Assembly: GCF_000340215.1 (NCBI RefSeq)
Contig: NW_006921534.1
Location: forward strand, 5,200,169 to 5,264,168
Origin: Pseudocercospora fijiensis CIRAD86
Lineage: Eukaryota > Ascomycota > Dothideomycetes > Mycosphaerellales > Mycosphaerellaceae
Length of the DNA: 64,000 nt
Direction of reading: 5' to 3'
Part shown: piece after piece, positions 45,960-55,345 of the stretch
How positions within the stretch are numbered: position 1 is the first letter of the stretch
Layout of the letters: every line of letters begins with the position of its first letter
Position numbers and translations under genes: made by a program
Notes under the pieces: model-generated
Seen by the model: the letters and a program-made list of their open reading frames with translations, nothing else
Databases searched by the model: none
What the model was told of the DNA's origin: nothing

Positions 45960-47864
45960 CTACGAGTTGAAAGAGAACAAGTCCTGGTCTCTCAAAAACG
46001 GAGGGATGCTCAGATCGAGGTTGCTCTCCAGAATGCCTTCTAGATCTTGTATTTGCCAACTGGAATCGAGAAAGTCTAGACATTCTGCCTGTAGATCGAT
46101 ACGGGGAGACTGAGCGGTCGTGAGGTCCTCTGCCTCATCACGCACTGCTGTCGTAACGTCTCCGCTGTTGTACTTTGCGGAAAGCCCTTCACTTTGCAGA
46201 ATCTTCACAGCCATCTCTGCCGTGAAACTTGCCGACCAATAGCTTTGACCAAGACGTCGCAAAATCTTGCAGCATTTGTCGACCTGCTGTCGAGCACGCT
46301 CCTGCTTGGTCGCCACTGAAGAATGACGCATATCACGTACAGCTGCACTAAGAGCAAGTGATACGGCGTACGGCACGATAGGTAGAAGTGTGACGCTGTC
46401 GACTGCGTCCACATCCATCATCGAGACGATCTGCAAGACTGACGCAGTTTGGCGCGTGTTTCGAGTGCCAAGATGTCGAGAATCGATGTGGGATGGGATT
46501 CGGACAGAAAGGGTTGCGACAGCATGGTAAAAGAGCTCCAATGTCGTAATCATACGCGGGCAAAGCTGAGACGACTCGCAAAGAGCGAGGGCCTCTTCGA
46601 AACTCGGAAAGTGAGAGTCAGAAATTTCAGTCACCTCAACATTAGGTCGGTATAGAGATATGACACTGTTGAGCAGGGTCGCAATGAAGACCAGAGTCCG
46701 GAAGCCTGGTGAGCAGTGCTGGGCGCATTGCATCGGATCCTTGGCCATGTCGGATTCATGCATCAATATGGGACGGCCGTGGAAAGCAGCATGCATCCTG
46801 TCAACTGACCAGAGCAGACAAAAGAGGTCAGCCACTTTCTGATCCCGCTCTGTATCTCTTGGTTGATGAACTCCGATTGTGTATCCGAGATGCACAGCCT
46901 TCGAAAAGAACCCCGATGTGAGCTCCAAGTTGCGTTGACCGAACGCCATGAGAGACATCACTGTCAGGAGTCGAATCACAGTCGTTATATCTGGCACAAT
47001 TGCAAGCTCCAAGCTTAATCTCAAGGCACTCAGTATAGCTTGGATGAAATCGGGAGCCTTGTAGGTTCTTTCGGCTATGCGTAAGTGATGTCTTATCGCT
47101 GGATCTGGTGCAGCCAGCAGACACATTGCCTGTTCCATAGCAATACGAACTGAGCTGTCCGAAGCGCTACGGTGGTAGAGATCCAAATCTATGCAGGGTA
47201 AGATTGGGTGAATGTGCTGAACATAAAATGCCTTCAGCGCTTCCATATGCTCGGTCTCTGGCCGTACACAGACAGTCTGCTGCTCCAAAGCAGGCAAAAG
47301 GCTTTTTCTGACCTCCGAAGAGCATCCATGGAGAATGCTTGCAGGGCCAAACATGGTCCCAGTGGCCGATTCCATCCGCTCGGGGGAATCCTCTGGTCGC
47401 CATAACCCGATGCGGTTTGTGAGAGGCCTGCGATTGGCAATTACTGGGCTCGAAGCCTCAAGAAGCTCTGCCTCTGGATTGAGGTCCCCAATAAATCGCT
47501 CCGGGGCAAATTGGGAGTCCGACAGTCTGATGCGCTTCGCGTGCCGGCCTGTGGCCACTTCCGAATCACCAGATTGGTGGGTAACAGGGGTGACACGCTC
47601 GACGGAGTCCCTCAGTGATGCTCGTGCATGCTGTGAATGTTGCTCGCTACCAGAGCTCACGACGTTTGGGGCCTTTTCGGCTGCAACACTGGCCAGCGTG
47701 GACAACCCATGCTCCTGCGACGCGTGGGTGCATCTCTTCTTTCTTCTGCGACATTTTTCGCATGCTCGCGCCGCAATCTGTCTCTTACCTCCCGAGAAAT
47801 CACCGCTGGAGGTAATGAATCGGAATTGGGAGTAAAGTGGTAGAGGTGTTGTTGTTGTCGACAT
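45960..47864 (-). CDS. fungal transcription factor with truncated Zn2Cys6 cluster
   Basis: A single exon, 634 aa from the Met at 47864 (MSTTTTPLPLY; a Met at 47894 is also possible). The N-terminal DNA-binding motif reads ACEKCRRRKKRC (C-x2-C-x6-C, Cys35, 38, 45), but the second half of the binuclear cluster (three more Cys) is absent: a Ser/Gln/Ala linker follows. A nuclear-localisation-like KRIR follows. From about residue 215 the typical fungal-specific transcription factor domain runs (FYVQHIHPILPCIDLDLYH, SKAVHLGYTIGVH, LFCLLWSVDRMHAAFHGRP). This resembles regulators of the CTF1/AmdR type. Without a full cluster DNA binding may be lost or altered. Target genes unknown. Confidence 0.85.
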   Translation of the reverse strand: MSTTTTPLPLYSQFRFITSSGDFSGGKRQIAARACEKCRRRKKRCTHASQEHGLSTLASVAAEKAPNVVSSGSEQHSQHARASLRDSVERVTPVTHQSGDSEVATGRHAKRIRLSDSQFAPERFIGDLNPEAELLEASSPVIANRRPLTNRIGLWRPEDSPERMESATGTMFGPASILHGCSSEVRKSLLPALEQQTVCVRPETEHMEALKAFYVQHIHPILPCIDLDLYHRSASDSSVRIAMEQAMCLLAAPDPAIRHHLRIAERTYKAPDFIQAILSALRLSLELAIVPDITTVIRLLTVMSLMAFGQRNLELTSGFFSKAVHLGYTIGVHQPRDTERDQKVADLFCLLWSVDRMHAAFHGRPILMHESDMAKDPMQCAQHCSPGFRTLVFIATLLNSVISLYRPNVEVTEISDSHFPSFEEALALCESSQLCPRMITTLELFYHAVATLSVRIPSHIDSRHLGTRNTRQTASVLQIVSMMDVDAVDSVTLLPIVPYAVSLALSAAVRDMRHSSVATKQERARQQVDKCCKILRRLGQSYWSASFTAEMAVKILQSEGLSAKYNSGDVTTAVRDEAEDLTTAQSPRIDLQAECLDFLDSSWQIQDLEGILESNLDLSIPPFLRDQDLFSFNS

Positions 47865-48583
47865 GGGCAGGAGAGAGCAATGAAACAAAAACAAGCGGGT
47901 AGGTATTCAAATGGTGAATATGAGTTTAGCAATTATAAAAATAGAATTTATTTTATTATTAGTGTAGTATGTGTTAGTATAGGACTAATAAGAATAGTGA
48001 AATAAATTTAGTTGAAAATAGTAGTATTTATCTTTCTAGAATCTAAAATAAAAATATAGTATACTAATAAGCATTTTAAAAATAGAAAGATAATTTACAA
48101 TATAGAAAAACTAGTATATAGGTTTAGACTTTTAAGTTAGTAGTATAGTCTACTAATATGTTAGTTGTTAACTGGTTGTAGCTTCTAGATTAGTAAAGTG
48201 TTGTCCGCACAATCCTATACTCGTAATTACTACTCTACCAATCTTTACTGTTTGAGAATCCACCGCAAAAACAAGGCATTAGCCCGATAAGGCATCGGCT
48301 CGCCTGTCACTTGACGTCACTACAGCTAATGTTGTATGAAATCGCTCTTCAAACTGAAGTGCCAGAGACACTTGGAAAAGGCACAAGGATGAGAAAGCGG
48401 ACACGAACCGATGACCAGTGAGTCGGAAATGTAAGCCTCAAGCTCACCTAGGCAGCTTCGCAGGCGAGGTCGAAAATCTCAAATTGGGTATATCCGGTCT
48501 TACCAACTCCAACTCCGGTTCCCTCTTCTGTTTGTACTCAGGTACTTCATTCTTCCTATGCGAGAGCCCCCTTTTGGAGCTTG
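47865..48583. other. AT-rich tract (47930-48240) plus normal spacer
   Basis: The promoter side of the transcription factor gene is extremely AT-rich and RIP-like in composition for about 310 bp, with no coding trace and no clear terminal repeats. The remainder to SIN1 is ordinary intergenic sequence. Confidence 0.6.
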
Positions 48584-51163
48584 CTAATCTCCATGTGTCC
48601 AAGCCCCAGGTCCAAAGACTTCCATTCCTCGCCTGACATCCGTGACGATCTCTTCTGCTTCTTTGTGGTTGACAGCCTCGAAGTCATAACGCTTTGTTTC
48701 CTTCTCCCGGAAGACCAGAATGCGAACCATCTTTACGTGCTTCCGACTGACTTTGGCTCCGATAATTGATGTCATCGGGACATTCGTCACTTTACCAGAG
48801 GGCGCAGCCAGGGAGTCTGGGGCAGCTGGCATAATGGTCATGTACTCTGGAGTGATGATCAATGTCCGCGGATGTGTGGCAGCGAAGGATAGCGGCTGTT
48901 TGCGCATAACATTGTATCTCTTGCCTTCGGTAGATAGATTAAGTAAAGAGGTTGCGTGGTTAAGCTCTGACTTCTGCTGTGCGGCAAGGGGATGCAAGTT
49001 GAACTTGCCCTTCTTTTTGACATTTCCTGGAGTTGCATTTGCAGGCGTCAGCTCGAGTGGTGCATTTGGTGATGTACTGCCCGGCGATCCTGAAAGACCT
49101 GTGCCAAGGATCCCGTCAGGCCCTTGGAAGCGACGTGGCACAAGGTCGAGATGGAGACGGTCGTTCAAGGCTTCGATAGTGCGATCGTGTGGAGCGACAG
49201 TCTGCGTGCCATGGACCTTGAGCACGTAGAGTGCCTTTTCGAGACCGAGTTTGGCACATGCTTGCTCAAAGATTTCTGCGATGTAGCTATCCGTTGTTGT
49301 CTCGTACTTTTCGACACGTGATGCGAACGTACTTGGATTGACATGATGCACCGTGATGCTTCGTGGTGCACCAGTCTTCGCAGCGCCTTGTCGAGCTTCG
49401 CGTTGCGGCATATCCATAAGCTGGGCGGATGATTCTTTTCTGAGAGCGCCAGGAGCAAAGGATGACCCTGTGATGGGATTTCGGGCAGGATTGAATGATG
49501 GCACAGCCGGTGCGAGTGTTTGTGCTTCAGACGGGTTGCGAGACATTGGTGCTGGCCGAGAGAATAGCGGTGTCTGATCGGGCTTTGGTATTGGCACTGG
49601 TGGGGGTGCCATGTTCCCTATCTGAGGAGTCAATTCCTCATTTTCTCTGAACTGCTCGTCCGTCGCCTTGACCAATCCGAACTCGTCCCACGGCTTATCC
49701 CTCATTCTTCGCTGTGGTGGACGATTGTTGTTGGAGGTGAAATCAACGGCAGGTCTCGTTCGACCGAGAGCTGGGAAGTCGTAGTCAATCTCTTCGTCGT
49801 CAACAATGCGAAGTGTCCATCTATTGATATTGCATTCATCAGGAGTGAGATCGGGTTTGTAGCCTTCTTCGACATAGCGCCACAACGCCAAGCCTATCAG
49901 TTCGGCCACGGTCACAGGCCTTTCATCTTTAGTCCTTCGTAAAGGTACCTCGATAGGCTTGCTGGGCTTCTCCGAGAATGGCGCATAGATCTTGATCCAT
50001 AATGGGTTGGCTTCCTCCTTTCCTGTCAACTCAGCATAGCGCTGGAATGGCTTGTCATTTGCGGCAGTAGAATCACCCTTTAGCATTTTGCTGATCATGG
50101 AGACAGGTTGTGCCATGCTGAGAGGTCGCTGACCAGGAGGCAGCTTCGGGAGTCTCGGCAAAGTGTCCTTGGGAGCCTTCTTAGGCGACCCACTGGGGGT
50201 TGCACTGACTGCTGGAACAATGTTTGGAGGCGGTCTAATTGGTGAAGTGGAGAGATCGTCACTGACTCTGGGAAGTCCCAGCATTGATGGTGAATCTGCA
50301 GTGCCTTCGAACTCATCGCTTAGATCGGAGGCTTCTCCAAAGTCAATGTCATCGTCTTCATCGTCGTCCGAATTCGGCTCTTCCTCAATGTCGTCTTCCA
50401 GTGCCAGCACGCTAGGGCCTTTCCCAGGCCGCCCCGGCAGTTTTCTTTTGAATTTGCCTGGTGCTTCCTGGTCACTAGACATATCTGAGCTTGTAGCTGT
50501 ATCCCTTCTCGCCCTTTGTTTGACTGCCTCGACCTGGCCCATACTACCACTCCGTAGTCTTGTCAGGTTGGAGTCTGGCGGTCGTGAGGGACTAGTCACC
50601 ATCAACGAAGGGCCGTCTCCCTCGAAGTCCGCAGCGGTCTTAAGCGTGCTAGCCTGCATTGGTGGTGAGGACTTTGCTCTATTTCGTATTGGCATTTTGG
50701 CAAATTTGATGCTCTGCGCTGGACCTCGTGCCAGTTCATCTTCATCGCTGTCATCGCTTAAGTCCGAACTATCATCGTCTTCTAATTGTGCTCTCCGCCG
50801 TCTCTTCTCGCGTTTCCGCTCATTCGCGTGTAACGCGCCGATAGTATCTTCACTGCCTTGACCTGTGACCATACCGCCTCCCTCAGCTCCATCATCCTCG
50901 TCCACAGCGCTTCCTGCTGGCCGGCGTGGCCTTTTGAAGTACTCGCTGCTGATCTCTGCGGACGTGCCGGTTGGGATGGGCGGGGAGTAGCAGCGCTTTA
51001 TAGCAGCCGTGTCTGGCGTCCATCCTGCTGTACGGAATGCTGGATTGTTGAGCACCGCCGGATTCAGATTGATCAGTCGTTCGCCTACGCCGTCGTGAAT
51101 CTGGTTTAGGTATCCCAATCGTAGCTGGTAAATGGAGAACTCCTCATTCATTAGGAGAGACAT
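48584..51163 (-). CDS. SIN1: TORC2 subunit SIN1/AVO1
   Basis: A single exon of 859 aa. The N-terminus (MSLLMNEEFSIYQLRLGYLN) is the conserved start of fungal Sin1/Avo1. A long acidic, Ser-rich disordered region is followed by the CRIM domain (about 375-530, with NPLWIKIYAPFSEKPSKPIEVPL and VAELIGLALWRYVEEGYKP), which recruits AGC kinase substrates. Next come a Ras-binding-like segment (about 605-690) and a C-terminal PH domain (about 755-855, RYNVMRKQPLSF to VTDVRRGMEVFG) that binds membrane phosphoinositides. TORC2 controls membrane stress responses and actin through Ypk/Gad8 kinases. It is head-to-head with the PRCC-family gene. Confidence 0.94.
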   Translation of the reverse strand: MSLLMNEEFSIYQLRLGYLNQIHDGVGERLINLNPAVLNNPAFRTAGWTPDTAAIKRCYSPPIPTGTSAEISSEYFKRPRRPAGSAVDEDDGAEGGGMVTGQGSEDTIGALHANERKREKRRRRAQLEDDDSSDLSDDSDEDELARGPAQSIKFAKMPIRNRAKSSPPMQASTLKTAADFEGDGPSLMVTSPSRPPDSNLTRLRSGSMGQVEAVKQRARRDTATSSDMSSDQEAPGKFKRKLPGRPGKGPSVLALEDDIEEEPNSDDDEDDDIDFGEASDLSDEFEGTADSPSMLGLPRVSDDLSTSPIRPPPNIVPAVSATPSGSPKKAPKDTLPRLPKLPPGQRPLSMAQPVSMISKMLKGDSTAANDKPFQRYAELTGKEEANPLWIKIYAPFSEKPSKPIEVPLRRTKDERPVTVAELIGLALWRYVEEGYKPDLTPDECNINRWTLRIVDDEEIDYDFPALGRTRPAVDFTSNNNRPPQRRMRDKPWDEFGLVKATDEQFRENEELTPQIGNMAPPPVPIPKPDQTPLFSRPAPMSRNPSEAQTLAPAVPSFNPARNPITGSSFAPGALRKESSAQLMDMPQREARQGAAKTGAPRSITVHHVNPSTFASRVEKYETTTDSYIAEIFEQACAKLGLEKALYVLKVHGTQTVAPHDRTIEALNDRLHLDLVPRRFQGPDGILGTGLSGSPGSTSPNAPLELTPANATPGNVKKKGKFNLHPLAAQQKSELNHATSLLNLSTEGKRYNVMRKQPLSFAATHPRTLIITPEYMTIMPAAPDSLAAPSGKVTNVPMTSIIGAKVSRKHVKMVRILVFREKETKRYDFEAVNHKEAEEIVTDVRRGMEVFGPGAWTHGD

Positions 51164-51436
51164 GATCGCGTCCTAGGGGATGTGATATTCCGTGGGTCGA
51201 CCGGACCGGACCAGACCAGCTGGTGCTGCAGTCGTTCACATGTTAGTTGCAAGGCAGTGTGCACGTTGGACATCGGCATCGGACGTCAGCAAATGCAGGG
51301 GCCTGTCAGTCGCGTGAAAGTAGTGGGGTGCATTTGGGCGCGAGTCATGCATACATCGATCTACGTCAATCTCGAGAAGCGTTCTGCAACCAAGCCCACA
51401 TAAACATCAATACTGCGCGAGCGCGAGCATATCGCT
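51164..51436. promoter_or_regulatory. 273-bp divergent promoter, SIN1 / PRCC-like
   Basis: A short shared upstream region of two head-to-head housekeeping-type genes, with a GACCGGACC-rich repeat close to the SIN1 start. Confidence 0.55.
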
Positions 51437-52516
51437 ATGGGGCTCGTGGACTACTCAGACAGCGAGAGCGATGGCGAAGGTGCGCCCACCCAATCAGCCA
51501 AGCCATCAGCACCAATACCAGCAGCGAAGCCAGTCTTCCAGAAAGCAGCACCAGGAAAGATTCAAGTCAGTCTTCCTAGCCTCAAGGCAGAGCCACGACA
51601 GAACGGTGATGCGGCAGCCGAGCCACCGTCGAAAAGAGCGCGCACACGAGGTGTTTTCAGTGGATTCAATGCGCTATTGCCAGCGCCCAAACGGACAGCA
51701 CAAAATGCTCCCAAGGCCGGAGTCAGCCTGAAGACCAGCAGTGAAGCTGCCTTTAGTCGGAATCCACTACCACAAGCGGTAGAGCAAGAAGAGTACGTAG
51801 CGCCAACATTGAATGAAGGCTCGGCGGAGAAGGACGCCGAGCCTGCGAAAGAGCCGAAATTAGTTGGCAAAGCCACGAGATTTCTGCCTCTCAGTGTTTC
51901 TGGCAAGAAGAAAAAGAAGCCTATAGCAAAACCTCCTGTGCCGGAAGGTACAAGCAATGGGGCAAATGGCAAGCGCAAAGAAAATCCTGTCATATCACAG
52001 CCGGTAGCGAACGAACAAGAGGCGCCAAACCCAAAGCCTAAAAAGTCATTGTTCTCAGTGACTCAAGAAGACGATGTAGCTGTGGTAGATTCGCCGTCTG
52101 GGGAGTACGAGCCTATAACGATCGATCGAAGTACGGCCTCAACGACACAAGAGGCAGAGCTTCCAGCATCAGCACAATACTCAACGCCAGCAGACCCCAA
52201 CTCTCTTGAAGCGGTGGCGGCAGACTTGAATCTCACGCCGGCTCAAAGAAGGCAGCTATTCGGTAGACAAGGGAAAGGTGCTAATGTCACACACTTCAAC
52301 CTGGATGCCGAATATCGCAAGAATGAGGAGCTCCGAGCAGCTGGAGAGGTCGTTGAACATAAAGCTGTCAAGGCTATCGCACCTGGCAAGCACAGTCTGC
52401 AACAACTTGTCAACAACGCCCGTACGCAAGAGGATGCGATGGAAGATAAATGGGCGGAAGGTAGGAGAGCCAGGGGCGAAGGTAGTAGCAAGTATGGTTG
52501 GAGCAGTGGGAGATGA
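51437..52516 (+). CDS. PRCC-family protein (mitotic checkpoint/splicing-associated)
   Basis: A single exon of 359 aa starting MGLVDYSDSESDGE, the standard N-terminus of this family. A long Pro/Ala/Lys-rich low-complexity middle is followed by the conserved C-terminal domain: LNLTPAQRRQLFGRQGK, ATHFNLD-like VTHFNLDAEYRKNEELR, then PGKHSLQQLVNNARTQEDAMEDKWAEGR. Human PRCC interacts with MAD2B and is found with spliceosomal proteins; the fungal role is inferred to be nuclear, but undefined. Confidence 0.88.
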   Translation: MGLVDYSDSESDGEGAPTQSAKPSAPIPAAKPVFQKAAPGKIQVSLPSLKAEPRQNGDAAAEPPSKRARTRGVFSGFNALLPAPKRTAQNAPKAGVSLKTSSEAAFSRNPLPQAVEQEEYVAPTLNEGSAEKDAEPAKEPKLVGKATRFLPLSVSGKKKKKPIAKPPVPEGTSNGANGKRKENPVISQPVANEQEAPNPKPKKSLFSVTQEDDVAVVDSPSGEYEPITIDRSTASTTQEAELPASAQYSTPADPNSLEAVAADLNLTPAQRRQLFGRQGKGANVTHFNLDAEYRKNEELRAAGEVVEHKAVKAIAPGKHSLQQLVNNARTQEDAMEDKWAEGRRARGEGSSKYGWSSGR

Positions 52517-52844
52517 GCACATGTGCTACCTTCAGAGCAATGAAGTGCTTTCCAAGAGAAAATAGCCCCCACTGTTGATCAGAACGCGAGACTTGCAGGG
52601 ATCCGTCGTTCCAAGGAGTCAGGTCTCGGCTGAGACGGACGGCATTCAGCTTACCGTAGTGTATTATTCATGCTCCGTTGCAGTGGTGGTATGTGAATGA
52701 AAGAACGAAGGTTCGGCTAACCGAGGGACCGTTTCAACCGCTGCATAGACCCTTGTGAATTCAATGGTGAACCCTTGCAGTCCGGTCAGCAGTCTTCGCA
52801 CTTCCACGATTCACACATTCACGATTCACACATTTGCTTTCACC
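52517..52844. promoter_or_regulatory. upstream region of the GH105-like gene
   Basis: Contains a direct repeat of CACGATTCACACATT (52806-52836) just before the start codon, which sits in a CACCATGGCC context at 52845. Confidence 0.55.
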
Positions 52845-54196
52845 ATGGCCGTCTCTGGCGCCGGGATGCTGTTCGCCCTCACGCTATTCTGGCTCCTGGC
52901 GAACTGCCAATCTCAGCGACTAGAATGTCCTCCGAACACCACTGGACTAGCATTCAAGATGCTAGAAAGCAACATTGGTCGCGATCAAGGCCTTCAAGCT
53001 GGAAGTGGCGCACTGGGCATGATTGAGCTGGGAATTTTCCAGCAAGCGCTCCGAAACAGCATTGCGCGGTCCGACGACGAAGCTCAGCGGCAAAGGTGGT
53101 CCAAGCTGCTGGATATGAGCACATCGAGTGCCATTGAGAATCTCGCCAATGCGACCCGAGATATCGAATTTCCCCTTGATCGCCTAAGTGTCGGTACTTC
53201 CATGATCCTACAGTATCAGGAATTCAAGAATGAGTCTTACGTCCCGGCGATTGGGGCACTACAAACCTCCGTGTTGAACCAGCCCCGAAATGCCAATGGT
53301 GGCCTCTGGTATTACAACAATGTCAATAACATCTCGGCATACCATAATCTGAGCTATCTTGATGGGATGTTCTCTTACGCACCTTTTGCTGTTTTGTCCC
53401 AAGCAACGAACCAAACCTCTGATGCCGAGCTGCTTTCCGCGAGCGGCGCACTCGATCAATTCCTAATACTCCACAACATCACGAAACGCGACGATGGCCT
53501 TCTGGTTCATGGTTACGATGCCAGTAAAAACCATGCTTGGGCTGATCCAGGAACCGGAGCCAGTCCAGTCGTCTGGGGTCGCGCATTGGCATGGTACACC
53601 CTCGGCCTTGTCAACAGCCTTGAGTTCCTTCTCCACCAAAGCAGCAGCAGTGCGGTGTCGAAGCATCTTCGAAAACTGTTCAAAGATATCATTCGCGCCC
53701 AACTCATAGCCTCAGATCGTAGCCTACAGATCGAGGGCAGCTATGGCGTCTGGCAAGTCGTGGACCATCCCGGAGCCAGTTTCAACGGGACAAAGAACTT
53801 CATCGAGGCCAGTGCTACAGTCATGACTGCATACTCCCTCCTGCGAGGAGCCAGATTAGGCTTGCTAGATGACCTTGAGCTGAAGCTGCGAGCGCAGATC
53901 ACTGGCGTCGGGATGTTCCAGACTGCTCGGCAAAATTTCTTGATTGAAAATCGCAACGGCACTTTGAGCTACAACGGCACAAGCGTTGTGTGTACGCTGA
54001 GTGGTAATGTTGACTATTCCGTAAGTCAATACTTGAACCCTGGATTCAGGACTGATGGACTGACCTGTTGCTTTTACATATATAGTACTACGTCACCAGG
54101 CCAACGGCATTGAACGCTTTGATCGGAACAAGCGCGTTTATACTTGCCAGTCTCGAAGTTGAAAAGCTTTGCAGTCACGGTCTCTCTTATTACTGA
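52845..54196 (+). CDS. secreted GH105-like unsaturated glucuronyl/rhamnogalacturonyl hydrolase
   Basis: Two exons (52845-54020, 54086-54196) with a 65-bp intron (GTAAGT...TATAG) give 428 aa. The Met at 52845 is chosen over that at 52755 because it starts a clean signal peptide (MAVSGAGMLFALTLFWLLAN, cleavage near CQS). The six-hairpin fold signatures are SYLDGMFSYAPF with the probable catalytic Asp173, GLLVHGYDASKNHAW (220-232) and SPVVWGRALAWYTLGLVNSLE (240-260). Many N-glycosylation sites (NxT/S) fit secretion. Family enzymes act after polysaccharide lyases, removing unsaturated sugars from pectin fragments. The exon 2 tail YYVTRPTALNALIGTSAFILASLE is recovered only by splicing. Confidence 0.85.
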
Positions 54197-55345
54197 TACT
54201 GCAAGCAAGCAATAAATACGCAATGCAATCGAAAGAATACTGTTATTGCAAGTGACTGACGTTGTTTCCATAGCATCATTCTCACGTCTGAAAACCTTGG
54301 TCCCTTTTCTAACGATGATCGATTTTGCTTCACAAAGAGAAGAAGCGTGTTCCGGTTCTTGTGCTGATGGACTTGCATCCTGGATTCTGCTTTTCTGCGA
54401 TAGCCGAGTAACAACAGCAGAGCAAGAAGAGAAGAAGCGTGTTCCGGTTCTTGTGCCGAAGGTCTTGCATGCTGACGTTCATTCTGCTTTCCCGCGATAG
54501 CCAAGGGACAACAGCCGAGAGCAAGAAGGTCAAGAGAAGCCGGTAGACGGATGGGAATCTACGACCTCTGAAGATGACGGTACAGTAAAGGGGAGGAGAT
54601 CTTCCACGGTATTCTGGCAGTTATTAGACACCTTGTTAGCACAGAACTACAGTATGCACATAAGGTCCGATCACAGCCCGATGACGCCGTAAGACGGAAA
54701 TGCTCGCTTATAAACCAGCGGTGAGGTGGATCTAGCTCCGGTCCGGCTCCGTCGCTAGCTAGTAGAAGTGATCGCTCGCCAAGAAGTGGACTTCATAAGT
54801 GAGGCTTCGCTTCAAACCCTCAAAAAGCCGGCCACCGAATGAGGCGACATCTCAGCAACAAACCCAGATTTTCCTCAATGGCATGGTCTCGTCAGTATCA
54901 TTCATGTTCCTGCACATAAACCAGGACACATGTTTCCAAAGCAATCCTTCGATCTCGTCTCCAGCAAGAGCTATGCCTGCTGGTAAGGCGGCAACACTAG
55001 CAGCAAGGTACAGGCCGGTACTGTAAGCGTCATCTAGTTGCATGTAGTCCGCCGCAAAACTTGGGCTCGAATGCATAAAGTTTGCGTGATAGCTCCGCAT
55101 GAAGCAACGATCATGTGACACAGGTCAGCTGGTATTGAAGTAGTAGTCTACCAGCAAAGGTGACGATCGAAAGAAACAAAATATTGGTATCGATAATGGG
55201 AATGTCTTGCTCGCTCGAATCGAAATCCTCATGACCTTCTTCTCTCTTCTCATCCTCATAGCCAGAACCGGATGTCAGCTCGGCTTTCGTATGCCAGAAT
55301 TTCATCCCAACGCCGTGGCTGTAGCGAACAGTCTTGATGCTTCCT
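54197..55345. other. intergenic with a tandem duplication
   Basis: Apart from the repeat at 54335-54522, no gene is recognised between the convergent GH105-like and Arg/Glu-rich genes. Confidence 0.5.
54335..54522. repeat. 92-bp tandem duplication
   Basis: Two diverged copies beginning AAGAGAAGAAGCGTGTTCCG at 54335 and 54427. Each contains TTCTTGTGC, CTTGCAT and GCGATAGCC in the same order, and a short third start (AGAGCAAGAAG) follows. Non-coding. Confidence 0.85.
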
